A DNA stretch of 64,000 nucleotides. It comes from Prado023 sp963736425. GTDB taxonomy: Bacteria; Actinomycetota; Actinomycetes; S36-B12; CAIYMF01. The stretch lies in NCBI GenBank assembly GCA_963736425.1, contig CAVTOX010000017.1, positions 1-64,000 on the forward strand, given 5' to 3'. The notes beneath the pieces were generated by a model. That model was not told the origin of the DNA. It saw only the letters and a list, made by a program, of their open reading frames with translations, and ran no database searches. Both the position numbers and the translations under genes were made by a program. Below are positions 1-9,071 of the stretch, piece by piece (the first letter of the stretch is position 1; the number at the start of each line of letters is the position of its first letter).

Positions 1-3
1 CAT
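1..3 (-). CDS. nuoE: nuoE start codon (partial, at window edge)
   Basis: Only the first codon is inside the window. On the minus strand the nuoD stop and the next ATG overlap as TGATG at positions 5 to 1, the same coupling seen between nuoC and nuoD. By the usual gene order the next gene should be nuoE, the 24-kDa [2Fe-2S] subunit of NADH dehydrogenase I. The identity is inferred from gene order only. Confidence 0.4.
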
Positions 4-1382
4 CAGCGGTCCACGCCTCCCATCACGGGGTCGATGCTGGCGACCGCGGCCACGACGTCAGCCACCTGGCCGCCCTCGCACATGGCGGCCACCGACTGCA
101 GGTTGTTGAAGCTGGGATCGCGGAAGTGCACGCGGTAGGGCTTGGTCCCGCCGTGCGAGACCACGTGCACGCCGAGCTCCCCGCGGGGCGCCTCGAGCAC
201 CTGGTAGACCTGACCCACCGGCACGCTGTAGCCCTCGGTCACCAGCTTGAAGTGGTGGATCAGGGCCTCCATCGAGGTGCCCATGATCTGGCGGATGTGG
301 TCCAGGGAGTTGCCCATCCCGTCGGTTCCGATCGCCAGCTGCGCGGGCCAGGCGATCTTCGGGTCGTCGACCATCACCGGCCCGGGCGTCAGGTACTCCA
401 GCGCCTGCTCGACGATGTTGAGGCTCTGCTCCATCTCCGCCAGGCGGATCAGGAACCGGCCGTAGGCATCCGAGGTGTTCTGGGTGGGGACCTCGAACTC
501 GTAGCGCTCGTAGCCGCAGTAGGGCATGTCCTTGCGCGCGTCCCACGGGTAGCCGGTGGCTCGCAGGATCGGACCGGTGACGCCCAGGGCCATGCAGCCG
601 GTGAGGTCCAGGTAGCCGATGCCCGAGGTGCGGCCCATCCAGATGGTGTTGTCGACCAGGAGGTTCGAGGTGTCCTTGAACCTCGAGCGCAGCTGGTCGA
701 TCGTCCACTGGATCCGGGTCCGCATGTCCTGGCCGAGGTCGTCCTTCTCGGGCATGTCCTGCGCCAGGCCCCCGGGCCGGATGAACGCGTGGTTCATCCG
801 CAGGCCGGTGACCAGCTCGAAGATGTCCAGGATGTGCTCCCGCTCGCGGAAGCCGTAGGTCATGGCGGTGAGCGCCCCCAGCTCCAGTGCGCCGGTGGCC
901 AGGCAGACCAGGTGCGAGCTGACCCGGTTGAGCTCCATGAGGATGACGCGGATGACCGTGGCGCGGTCCGGGATGTCGTCGGTGATCCCGAGCAGCTTCT
1001 CAACGGCCAGGCTGTAGCCGGTCTCGTTGAAGAAGCTGGACAGGTAGTCCATCCGGGTGACGAACGTTGTGCCCTGGGTCCAGCTGCGGTACTCGAGGTT
1101 CTTCTCGATGCCGGTGTGCAGGTAGCCGATGCCGCAGCGGGCCTCCTGGACGCTCTCGCCCTCGAGCTCGAGGATCAGCCGGAGGACGCCGTGGGTGGAC
1201 GGGTGCTGCGGGCCCATGTTGACCACGATGCGCTCGTTGGCCACGCTCGGGTCGAGGGTGATGGTGTCCCAGTCGCCGCCGGAGACGGTGAAGACCCGGC
1301 CCTCGGTGGTGTCGTAGCCGGGGGCCTCGTCAGGGGCAGCTGCGGGCTCGAAGGCCTCGCCGGACTCATACGTCGTGCTCAT
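3..1382 (-). CDS. nuoD: NADH-quinone oxidoreductase subunit D
   Basis: NuoD is the 49-kDa subunit of respiratory complex I and helps form the quinone-binding cavity in the peripheral arm. The product is 459 residues, normal for actinobacterial NuoD. The family motif MGPQHPSTHGVLRL lies near residue 55, followed by GIEKNLEYRSW and FIRPGG, and the protein ends DPVMGGVDR as NuoD proteins do. I chose the start at MSTTYESGE because it overlaps the nuoC stop by one base (TGATG); the reading frame is open further upstream but there it runs inside nuoC. It is the fourth gene of the minus-strand nuoA-B-C-D operon and is translationally coupled on both sides. No anomalies were seen. Confidence 0.97.
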   Translation of the reverse strand: MSTTYESGEAFEPAAAPDEAPGYDTTEGRVFTVSGGDWDTITLDPSVANERIVVNMGPQHPSTHGVLRLILELEGESVQEARCGIGYLHTGIEKNLEYRSWTQGTTFVTRMDYLSSFFNETGYSLAVEKLLGITDDIPDRATVIRVILMELNRVSSHLVCLATGALELGALTAMTYGFREREHILDIFELVTGLRMNHAFIRPGGLAQDMPEKDDLGQDMRTRIQWTIDQLRSRFKDTSNLLVDNTIWMGRTSGIGYLDLTGCMALGVTGPILRATGYPWDARKDMPYCGYERYEFEVPTQNTSDAYGRFLIRLAEMEQSLNIVEQALEYLTPGPVMVDDPKIAWPAQLAIGTDGMGNSLDHIRQIMGTSMEALIHHFKLVTEGYSVPVGQVYQVLEAPRGELGVHVVSHGGTKPYRVHFRDPSFNNLQSVAAMCEGGQVADVVAAVASIDPVMGGVDR

Positions 1383-2097
1383 CAGTTGTACGACCTCCGC
1401 TGGTCGGGCGCGGGGACGGTCGCGCCCTTGTACTCCACGGGGATCCCGCCGAGCGGGTAGTCCTTGCGCTGCGGGTGACCCGGCCAGTCGTCGGGCATCA
1501 GGATGCGCGTCATTGCGGGGTGGCCGTCGAACTGGATCCCGAACATGTCCCAGGTCTCGCGCTCGTGCCAGTCGGCCGACGCCCACACGCCCGTGACCGA
1601 CGGGATGTGCTGGTCGGACTCGGGACAGGTGACCTCGACCCGGATGCGGCGCCTGTGCGTCATCGACAGCAGGTGGATCACCGCGTGCAGCTCGCGGCCG
1701 GTGTCGGCGGGGTAGTGCACGCCGGACACGGAGTGGCAGACCTCGAAGCGCAGTCCCGGCTCGTCGCGCAGCTCCGCGGCGACAGCCAGAAGGTGCTCAC
1801 GTCGGACGTAGAGGGTCAGCTCACCGCGGTCGACGACCACCTTCTCGATGGCCGACTCGGCAGGGACGCCGGCATCGGCCAGCGAGAGCTCGAGCTCCTC
1901 GGTGACGGCGTCGAACCAGCCGCCGTAGGGCTTCTGGCTGGCGCCGGGCATCTCGATCGGGCGGACCAGCCCGCCGAAGCCGCTGGTGTCCCCCGATCCG
2001 GATGCTCCGAAGGCTCCCTGACGCACACCTACGGTGTCGACGACCGGGTCCAGGCCGAGGTCGACGGCCCCGACCGGGACCACCTGGCTGCTCTCGC

Positions 2098-2101
<4 letters not shown>
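1382..2101 (-). CDS. nuoC: NADH-quinone oxidoreductase subunit C
   Basis: NuoC is the 30-kDa subunit of complex I, a structural part of the peripheral arm on the cytoplasmic face. The product is 239 residues. The C-terminal half carries the family signature ERETWDMFGIQFDGHP and then DDWPGHPQRKDYPLGG, which identifies it clearly. The N-terminal 60 residues are Gly- and Val-rich and poorly conserved, as in other actinobacteria. The ATG overlaps the nuoB stop (TCATCG on the plus strand at 2098-2103), and the stop overlaps nuoD, so the subunits are probably made in fixed ratio from one mRNA. Confidence 0.97.
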
Positions 2102-2652
<551 letters not shown>

Positions 2653-2653
2653 G

Positions 2654-3013
2654 TCAGTCCCACTCCAGTCCGTCGCGCCGCCACACATAGACGTAGGCGA
2701 CCAGAAGGGTCGCGATGAACAACAGCATCTCCACCAGCCCGAAGATCCCGAGCGAGTCGAAGGTGACTGCCCACGGGTAGAGGAAGACGATCTCGATGTC
2801 GAAGACGATGAACAGCATCGCGGTCAGGTAGTACTTGACCGGGAACCGGCCACCGCCGATACGCATGGGCGTCGGCTGGATGCCGCACTCGTAGGAGTCG
2901 AGGCGGGCGCGGTTGTAGCGCTTGGGCCCGGTGATCCCGGCAACCGCGACGGAGAACAGCGCGAAGCCGAAGGCCAGGAGTCCGAGGATGAGGATCGGCA
3001 TGTAGACGTTCAC
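2654..3013 (-). CDS. nuoA: NADH-quinone oxidoreductase subunit A
   Basis: NuoA is a small membrane subunit of complex I. The 119-residue product shows three hydrophobic helices (about residues 5-27, 62-82 and 90-110) and the conserved loop motif LDSYECGIQP between helices 1 and 2, plus FDIEIVFLYPW in helix 2. It is the first gene of the nuo operon on the minus strand. The upstream 100 bases separate it from the menJ-like gene, which is read in the same direction. No clear promoter could be picked out there. Confidence 0.95.
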   Translation of the reverse strand: MNVYMPILILGLLAFGFALFSVAVAGITGPKRYNRARLDSYECGIQPTPMRIGGGRFPVKYYLTAMLFIVFDIEIVFLYPWAVTFDSLGIFGLVEMLLFIATLLVAYVYVWRRDGLEWD

Positions 3014-3113
3014 GGCAGTGGCACCCGTCCTCCCATCGAACTGCCCGTGCCGGCACGGCTCGGGCGGTCACATCCTAGGCACCCCTGGGGGCACCTTCGC
3101 TCTCGTGGTGCCC

Positions 3114-4394
3114 TCATGCTGCCGGTGTCACCCGCGACAGCACGTTGATCAGCCTGTCCATGTGGTCTGGATCGGCGGTGTCCGTGAGGTTCGCCATCAG
3201 TTTCAGGGCCAGTTCCCGCAGCACCGGGACGGGCATCCCGTAGGTCGTTGCGATCTTCATCACACTCGGGTTGCCGATGGCCCGGACGAACCAGCGCCCC
3301 AGTGTGTAGTACCCGCCGTAGTGCGCCTTGAGGTCCTCGGCGTAGCCCTGGAGCTGCGTCTCGCGGCCCTCGGCCCGGGGCTCGGACAGCGCGGCGTCGA
3401 TGCGCGCCCCGGCCAGCGCCCCGGCCTCCAGCGCGTAGTCGATGCCCTCGCCGTTGAACGGGTTGACCATCCCGCCGGAGTCCCCGACCAGGAGCATGCC
3501 CTTGGCGTAGTGCGGCTGCCGGTTGAACCCCATCGGCAGCGCCATGCCGCCGATCTTCACGGTATCGGCGTGTTCACGAAGCTCCCAGTGCTCCGGGGTC
3601 TCGCGCATCCAGCGGCGCAGGTGGTCGCGGTAGTCCACGTTCTGGAAGGCATCGGATGTGTTGAGGATGCCCAGGCCGATGTTGATGGTGCCGTCGGCGA
3701 GCCCGAAGACCCAGCCATAGCCGGGAAGGAGCGCACCGTTGGACCGCAGCTCGAGGTGCGACTCCATCCACGGCTCGGCGGCGCGGGGGCTCGGCGCGTA
3801 GGCGCGCACGGCCACGCCCATCGGGCGGTCATCGCGTCGGCTGATGCCCATGGCCACGCTCATCCGCGAGCTCACACCATCGGCGGCGACCACCACCGGG
3901 GCCCGGTAGGTGACCCGGGGGCCGGTCGCCCGTCCACGGTCGTCCACGGGCTGGGCGACGACACCGCTGACGCGACCGGTGCGCTCATCGCGGGTCGGCT
4001 CCAGCACCTTGGTGCGCTCGACGAGGCGCGCTCCCGCTGTGGCGGCGTGCCGGGCGAGGATCTCGTCGAGCTCCATGCGCGAGCGGACGAGTCCGTAGTT
4101 CGGGAAGCGCTCGAGCTCGGGCCAGGGCAGCTCGTAGGTGCGGCCGTTGGCGATGATCCGCAGGCCGTTGTTTCGCGCCCAGCCCTTCTCCGGGGAGATG
4201 TCCACGCCCATGTCGATCAGGGACCGGACCGCACGCGGGGTCAGTCCGTCACCGCACACCTTGTCCCGCGGGAAGGCCGCCTTCTCCAGCAGCAGCACGT
4301 CGCGCCCAGCGCTGGCCAGCCGATGCGCCGTGGCCGATCCAGCCGGTCCGGCGCCGACGACGATGACGTCCGCATCGCGGGCGTGGTCGACCAT
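3114..4394 (-). CDS. menJ: geranylgeranyl reductase family FAD enzyme, MenJ-like
   Basis: This is a 426-residue flavoprotein of the geranylgeranyl reductase family. The N-terminus has the FAD-binding motif VVGAGPAGSATAHRLA (residues about 11-26) and a second FAD motif, GDSGGMVNPFNGEGIDYAL, lies near residue 310. CGDGLTPRAV near residue 48 is typical of the family. In mycobacteria the MenJ members saturate one isoprene unit of menaquinone, and the position next to nuoA and near seven men genes fits that role; saturation of another prenyl lipid cannot be excluded. The start ATG follows an open stretch of unrelated sequence. It is transcribed away from pflB, and the 186 bases between them hold a DevR-like palindrome. 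Confidence 0.85.
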   Translation of the reverse strand: MVDHARDADVIVVGAGPAGSATAHRLASAGRDVLLLEKAAFPRDKVCGDGLTPRAVRSLIDMGVDISPEKGWARNNGLRIIANGRTYELPWPELERFPNYGLVRSRMELDEILARHAATAGARLVERTKVLEPTRDERTGRVSGVVAQPVDDRGRATGPRVTYRAPVVVAADGVSSRMSVAMGISRRDDRPMGVAVRAYAPSPRAAEPWMESHLELRSNGALLPGYGWVFGLADGTINIGLGILNTSDAFQNVDYRDHLRRWMRETPEHWELREHADTVKIGGMALPMGFNRQPHYAKGMLLVGDSGGMVNPFNGEGIDYALEAGALAGARIDAALSEPRAEGRETQLQGYAEDLKAHYGGYYTLGRWFVRAIGNPSVMKIATTYGMPVPVLRELALKLMANLTDTADPDHMDRLINVLSRVTPAA

Positions 4395-4485
4395 CAGGCA
4401 CCTCGTGGACGTGGGGGAGTTGAGCCCGATCCTAGACCCGGGTCGGCGAGCCCGCAGGCGGGTCGGCGGTCGGCCGGCCGACCCA

Positions 4486-4499
4486 GGGACCAAGGTCCC
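4486..4499. promoter_or_regulatory. DevR/DosR-like box upstream of pflB
   Basis: The sequence GGGACCAAGGTCCC is an inverted repeat with 6-base arms around AA, 82 bases before the pflB ATG. It matches the core of the mycobacterial DosR box (GGGAC-n4-GTCCC). A DevR orthologue with an almost unchanged recognition helix is encoded in this window at 37676. The site is also upstream of the divergent menJ-like gene, but at that distance pflB is the more likely target. Confidence 0.65.
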
Positions 4500-4580
4500 G
4501 AGTGGGCCGGACCTCTTCGGGAAGGTACTGGGGGATGCCCCGGGGGACAATGGGGGGCCGCACCTGGAGGAGAACCGCAC

Positions 4581-6848
4581 ATGACCATCGCCGCAGACCG
4601 ACCGACCACCAGCTCCGACCCCTGGGCGGGCTTCGATGACGGCGCGTGGCGTGAGTCCGTGGATGTCGCCGCGTTCATCCGCGGCAACTACACGCCCTAC
4701 TCCGGCGACGCCTCCTTCCTGGCAGGTCCGACCGAGCGCACCGAGTCGCTGTGGCGGTTCGTCGCCGACCTGATGCTCGTCGAGCGCGAGCGCGGGATCC
4801 TCGACGTGGACCAGCACACGCCCAGCACCATCACCTCGCACGCGCCCGGGCGGATCACCGCCGACATCCCCGAGCTGATCGTCGGGCTGCAGACCGATGC
4901 GCCCCTCAAGCGCGCGATCATGCCCAACGGCGGCTACCGGATGGTCGAGAACGGCCTGAAGGCCTACGGCTACGAGCCGGACCCCCGAGTCGGGGAGATC
5001 TTCACCAAGTACCGCAAGACCCACAACGAGGGCGTCTTCGACGCGTACACCCCGGCGATCCGCGCGGCCCGCTCCAGTCACATCATCACCGGACTTCCCG
5101 ACGCGTACGGCCGCGGCCGGATCATCGGCGACTACCGCCGAGTCGCCCTGTACGGCGTGGACAGGCTGGTCGTCGCGAAGAAGGCCGAGCTGGCCACGCT
5201 GGACAACCGGCTGAGCAGTGACGCGATCATCCGCGACCGCGAGGAGCTCAACGAGCAGATCCGCGCCCTGGCCGAGCTGGTCGCGCTCGGCGACATGCAC
5301 GGCCTGGACCTGCGCCGCCCGGCGGTCACCGCCCAGGAGGCGATCCAGTGGCTGTACATGGCCTACCTGGGCTCGATCAAGGAGCAGAACGGCGCGGCCA
5401 TGAGCCTGGGCCGGGTGTCCACGTTCCTCGATGTCTTCCTGCAGCGCGACATCGACGCCGGCACACTCACCGAGCAGACCGCCCAGGAGCTCGTCGACGA
5501 CTTCGTGATCAAGCTGCGCATGGTGCGGTTCCTGCGCACGCCGGAGTACGACGCGCTGTTCTCCGGGGACCCGACCTGGGTCACCGAGTCGATCGGTGGC
5601 ATGGGCTACGACGGTCGGCCGCTGGTCACCCGCTCCTCGTTCCGGTTCCTGCAGACGCTCTACAACCTGGGCCCGGCTCCCGAGCCGAACCTGACGGTCC
5701 TGTGGTCCGCGGCGCTGCCCACGGGGTTCAAGGAGTTCTGCGCGAAGGTCTCCATCGACACCTCGGCGATCCAGTACGAGTCCGACGACCTGCTGCGCGA
5801 GTTCAACGAGGGCGGCGACGACTGTGCGATCGCGTGCTGCGTGTCGAGCATGCCGGTCGGCAAGCGGATGCAGTTCTTCGGCGCCCGGGTCAACCTGGCC
5901 AAGACGCTGCTGTACGCGATCAACGGCGGCCGCGACGAGATCTCGGGCAGGAAGGTCATCGAGCTCGGCGAGCCGGTCGCTGCCGACACGCTCGAGTTCG
6001 AGGACGTCTGGGAGCGCTTCGACGTGGCCATGACGTGGCTGGCCGATGTGTACGTCAACGCACTGAACATCATCCACTTCATGCACGACAAGTACGCCTA
6101 CGAGCGCCTCGAGATGGCGCTGCACGACTACGACCCCGAGCGCACGCTGGCGTGTGGCATCGCCGGGCTGTCGATCGTGGCCGACTCGCTGTCGGCGATC
6201 AAGTACGCGGGCGTGCACCCGGTGCGCGACGAGACCGGCCTGATCACGGAGTTCGACCTCGACGGTGAGTACCCGGCGTTCGGCAACAACGACCCCCGCG
6301 TCGACGACATCGCCGCACAGATCGTGACCGTCTTCATGGACAAGATCCGCTCATACCCGGCCTACCGAGACGCACGGCACACGCAGTCGGTGCTGACCAT
6401 CACCTCGAATGTGGTCTACGGCGCGAACACCGGGTCGACCCCCGACGGGCGCAAGCGCGGCGAGCCGTTCGCCCCGGGTGCCAACCCGATGCACGGTCGC
6501 GACCACAAGGGCCTGATCCCTGCCGCGTTGTCAGTCGCGCACCTGCCGTACGGCGACGCCCAGGACGGCATCTCGATGACCGCCTCGGTGATCCCCTCGG
6601 GCCTGGGCAAGACCGAGCAGGAGCGCGTGGACAACCTCATCGGAGTCCTCGACGGCTACGTCGACAGCCGTGGCTTCCACATGAACGTCAACGTGCTCAA
6701 CCGCGACATGCTGCTCGACGCCATGGAGAACCCGATGAACTACCCGCAGCTGACCATCCGGGTCTCGGGCTACGCGGTGAACTTCGTGCGGCTGACCCGC
6801 GAGCAGCAGCAGGACGTCATCGACCGCACGTTCCACATGAGCGTGTAG
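4581..6848 (+). CDS. pflB: pyruvate formate-lyase (glycyl radical enzyme)
   Basis: The enzyme converts pyruvate and CoA to acetyl-CoA and formate, an anaerobic route that keeps ATP synthesis going without oxygen. The product is 755 residues, the usual length. The active-site cysteine pair is C419-C420 in AIACCVSSMP, and the glycyl radical site is G730 in RVSGYAVNF near the C-terminus; both are intact. The start ATG has a good ribosome site (GGAGG about 10 bases upstream). The activating enzyme is encoded 450 bases downstream on the same strand. A DevR-like box lies 82 bases before the start, suggesting induction by hypoxia. Glycyl radical enzymes are destroyed by oxygen, so this gene implies truly anoxic phases. 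Confidence 0.97.
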   Translation: MTIAADRPTTSSDPWAGFDDGAWRESVDVAAFIRGNYTPYSGDASFLAGPTERTESLWRFVADLMLVERERGILDVDQHTPSTITSHAPGRITADIPELIVGLQTDAPLKRAIMPNGGYRMVENGLKAYGYEPDPRVGEIFTKYRKTHNEGVFDAYTPAIRAARSSHIITGLPDAYGRGRIIGDYRRVALYGVDRLVVAKKAELATLDNRLSSDAIIRDREELNEQIRALAELVALGDMHGLDLRRPAVTAQEAIQWLYMAYLGSIKEQNGAAMSLGRVSTFLDVFLQRDIDAGTLTEQTAQELVDDFVIKLRMVRFLRTPEYDALFSGDPTWVTESIGGMGYDGRPLVTRSSFRFLQTLYNLGPAPEPNLTVLWSAALPTGFKEFCAKVSIDTSAIQYESDDLLREFNEGGDDCAIACCVSSMPVGKRMQFFGARVNLAKTLLYAINGGRDEISGRKVIELGEPVAADTLEFEDVWERFDVAMTWLADVYVNALNIIHFMHDKYAYERLEMALHDYDPERTLACGIAGLSIVADSLSAIKYAGVHPVRDETGLITEFDLDGEYPAFGNNDPRVDDIAAQIVTVFMDKIRSYPAYRDARHTQSVLTITSNVVYGANTGSTPDGRKRGEPFAPGANPMHGRDHKGLIPAALSVAHLPYGDAQDGISMTASVIPSGLGKTEQERVDNLIGVLDGYVDSRGFHMNVNVLNRDMLLDAMENPMNYPQLTIRVSGYAVNFVRLTREQQQDVIDRTFHMSV

Positions 6849-6884
6849 TCGCGCCCGCAGTTCCCCGTCGGCGTCGGACCCCGC

Positions 6885-7166
6885 TCAGCCGAGCCAATCA
6901 GCGATGGCGACGACGAACGCCCGGATGTTCGCGGTGCGGGGGAGGTTGGCCACGACGAAGTCGTCTCGGACGTCGACGTACACGTGGACCAGCACGTTGC
7001 GGAACCCGCTCGCCTGAGCCATGCGCGTCGCGAGGTCAGCGGGGAGCACCTCATGCTCGGAGAGGATCCGGAAGGTGTCTGCGTTGGTGGAGGGCGGCCC
7101 CCACCCCTGGACGGCGCACAGGTGCTGCCCCACGTCCACGCAGCACTCGATGGCGACGACGAAGTT
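6885..7166 (-). pseudogene. HepT-like (DUF86) toxin remnant, N-terminus missing
   Basis: The minus strand encodes the C-terminal two thirds of a HepT/DUF86 protein. Homology starts at NFVVAIECCVDVGQHL and includes the catalytic RX4HXY-type motif RNVLVHVY. Immediately upstream in frame is a stop codon (TAG, 7167-7169), so the first 40 or so residues of the family are absent. A shorter protein could start at GTG 7139 but would lack the first helices. No MntA nucleotidyltransferase, the usual antitoxin partner, is seen beside it. It sits on the opposite strand between pflB and pflA, an unusual place, and looks like a decayed insertion. Confidence 0.7.
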
Positions 7167-7294
7167 CTACTTGACCGAGTCCAGCCACACCCCGCCAACC
7201 CCCGATTCGCGCTTCATCATCCGCGTTCGTTGGGTGGGCACCGACCGGGTGCGCGATGATGGGAACCCCCACAGGCAGTACGAAGGAGACGGCG

Positions 7295-8086
7295 ATGAGC
7301 GATCCGGAGGGCACCGCCGGCCTCGCGCCGGGCGATGTCGCCGACGGGTCCCGGATCGGGTTCGTGCACTCAGCGGAGACGACCTCGGGGGTCAACGGTC
7401 CGGGCCTGCGCTACACGGTGTTCCTGTCGGGATGCCCGCTGCGCTGCCTGTACTGCCACAACCCCGACACCCAGACGATGCGCCTGGGTGAGCGCACGTC
7501 CGCACGCCACGTCATCGAGGAGGCCGGGCGGTATCGGGCCTTCATCTCCCACGGCGGCGGGCTGACCGTCACGGGCGGGGAACCCCTGCTGCAACCGGCG
7601 TTCGTCGAGGCCCTCTTCGTCGGGGTGAAGGATGCCTACGGCCTGCACACAGCGCTGGACACGTCCGCCAATGGTGGGCACCGGGCAAGCGAGCGGCTGT
7701 TGGCGAACACCGACCTGGTCCTGCTGGACATCAAGGCCGGCAATGCCGCGCTGTACGAGAAGGTCAGCGGCGGCGGCAGCCTCAGCGACGTCCTCGCCTT
7801 CAGCGCGCGATTGGTGGATCACGAGATCAAGGTCTGGATCCGGTTCGTGCTCGTCCCGGGCCTGACGGACGGGCCCGACGAGATCGCCGAGGTGGCCGAC
7901 CTGGCTGCGGATCTCGGGAGCATCGTCGATCGGGTCGAGGTCCTGCCCTACCACCGGCTCGCGGTCGACAAGTACGCGGCCCTCGGGCGCGCCTATCCGC
8001 TGCTGGGCACGCCCACGCCCACCCGGGAGTCTGTCGACCAGGCCCTGGCGATCTTCCGCGAGCGCGGCCTGTACGCCCTGGCCTGA
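7295..8086 (+). CDS. pflA: pyruvate formate-lyase activating enzyme (radical SAM)
   Basis: PflA uses a [4Fe-4S] cluster and S-adenosylmethionine to install the glycyl radical on PflB. The 263-residue product has the radical SAM motif CPLRCLYCHNP (CX3CX2C) and the glycine-rich GGLTVTGGEPLLQP. The start at MSDPEG is preceded by GGAG; an ATG 13 codons upstream is possible but has no ribosome site. Cognate pflB lies upstream on the same strand, separated by the HepT remnant. The C-terminus (RVEVLPYHRLAVDKY) is typical of PflA rather than of anaerobic nucleotide reductase activases. Confidence 0.94.
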   Translation: MSDPEGTAGLAPGDVADGSRIGFVHSAETTSGVNGPGLRYTVFLSGCPLRCLYCHNPDTQTMRLGERTSARHVIEEAGRYRAFISHGGGLTVTGGEPLLQPAFVEALFVGVKDAYGLHTALDTSANGGHRASERLLANTDLVLLDIKAGNAALYEKVSGGGSLSDVLAFSARLVDHEIKVWIRFVLVPGLTDGPDEIAEVADLAADLGSIVDRVEVLPYHRLAVDKYAALGRAYPLLGTPTPTRESVDQALAIFRERGLYALA

Positions 8087-8143
8087 TCAACCTGAGCCCG
8101 AACGAGCCGCTCCCCGAGCCCCGATACCTTCACTGCAAGGATG

Positions 8144-8192
8144 GGTGCCACCAAGCGGATCCGAGTGGCACCCTATTGACATGAGTGGCACC
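8144..8192 (+). promoter_or_regulatory. putative AbrB/VapC operator: three GTGGCACC sites
   Basis: Three copies of an 8-base element precede the toxin-antitoxin pair: GGTGCCAC (inverted) at 8144-8151, GTGGCACC at 8165-8172 and GTGGCACC at 8185-8192. The spacing is 21 and 20 bases, about two helical turns, so bound proteins would lie on one face. A TTGACA -35 hexamer (8176-8181) sits between the last two copies. This is the layout expected for autorepression by the antitoxin. That the AbrB-type protein binds here is inferred. Confidence 0.55.
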
Positions 8193-8202
8193 ATCGGGCA
8201 TC

Positions 8203-8562
8203 ATGGCCAACATGACCGCAGACTCCGGATTCGTGACAGCGTCGTTCCACCTCGGGCCGAAGGGCCGTGCGGTGATCCCCGTGGCCCTGCGCCGAGCCGC
8301 ACGCATAGCTGAGGACGACAACCTGATTGCGCACGTCAACGACCTGGGGCAGATCGTGATCGAGTCGGAGGCCACCATCAAGGAGAGGTTGTGGGCAGCG
8401 GCGGGAGCACCTGCTCGTGGAGCCGACCCCGTGGCGGAGATCCGCGCCATGCGTCGCGAGGACGTCAAGATCACCGATCACAACCAGGCCCGACGCAGCA
8501 CCGCAGGCGGCGACAGTAGCGATGAACGCTCCGAGGCTCTCCTCGCCCACCTCGGCCTATGA
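8203..8562 (+). CDS. AbrB/SpoVT-type antitoxin
   Basis: A 119-residue protein with an N-terminal swapped-hairpin AbrB-like DNA-binding domain (LGPKGRAVIPVALRRAARI, about residues 17-35), followed by a charged C-terminal region that would hold the toxin. It overlaps the PIN-domain toxin gene by four bases (ATGA), the standard order of antitoxin then toxin. Starts at 8203 or 8212 are both possible; the TTGACA at 8176 would place transcription start very close to 8212, so the mRNA may be leaderless. The protein probably neutralises the toxin and represses its own promoter through the GTGGCACC repeats. Confidence 0.8.
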   Translation: MANMTADSGFVTASFHLGPKGRAVIPVALRRAARIAEDDNLIAHVNDLGQIVIESEATIKERLWAAAGAPARGADPVAEIRAMRREDVKITDHNQARRSTAGGDSSDERSEALLAHLGL

Positions 8563-8990
8563 GCACGCGGGCGCAGAACGGTGCTCCGGTGGTCGTGATC
8601 GATGCCTCGGCCCTGCTTGCCTGGCTGTTCAAGGAGCGGAACTGGGAGACCGTCGACACGCTGATCGCAGGGACGCTGGTCGTCGCACCCGCATCCGTGA
8701 TGGTGGAGACTCTCTACCGGGCCACCGAGCGAGGGCATCGGTACTCGCCGACGGAACTGCAGGAGTCCCTCCTCGGGCTCGGCATCACCATCGAACCCGT
8801 CACCGCTGATGACACCGTCAGGGCTGCCGAGCTGACCCGGATGTCACGCACCAGCGGGACACCGGGATCCATCTCGCTCGGCGATGCCCTGTGCATCGCG
8901 GTCGCCGAGCGACTCGACGCCACCCTCACCGGTGGGGATGAGGAGTGGGAGTCCCTGGATCTCAGGACGGCCTACCTGCCCTTCCGGTGA
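8559..8990 (+). CDS. VapC-type PIN-domain ribonuclease toxin
   Basis: The 143-residue protein has the PIN-domain acidic residues: an Asp in VVVIDASALLAWLF near the N-terminus, a Glu in ASVMVETLYR, the Asp of SLGDALCIAVAE, and a C-terminal TGGDEEWE segment. PIN toxins cleave RNA, often tRNA or rRNA, using metal ions. The start overlaps the antitoxin stop. The family is abundant in actinobacteria. The pair lies in the accessory stretch between menJ and menG and may stabilise it. Its RNA target cannot be deduced from sequence. Confidence 0.88.
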   Translation: MSTRAQNGAPVVVIDASALLAWLFKERNWETVDTLIAGTLVVAPASVMVETLYRATERGHRYSPTELQESLLGLGITIEPVTADDTVRAAELTRMSRTSGTPGSISLGDALCIAVAERLDATLTGGDEEWESLDLRTAYLPFR

Positions 8991-9071
8991 CCGGGCGGTT
9001 GCGTGCGCCTCCCCCACTCCTGCTTCGGATCGTGGTACTCAAGAGCGGACCACAAGGAGGTCCTCTTGTCC

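Noticed and set aside
126..1460. Long open frame on the plus strand opposite nuoD
   Set aside because: It is the antisense shadow of nuoD and nuoC; the composition is typical of high-GC frame shadows and no family motif is present.
4395..6218. Minus-strand continuation of the menJ frame through pflB
   Set aside because: The frame stays open only because of high GC. The real start is at 4394; beyond it the sequence is antisense to pflB and matches nothing.
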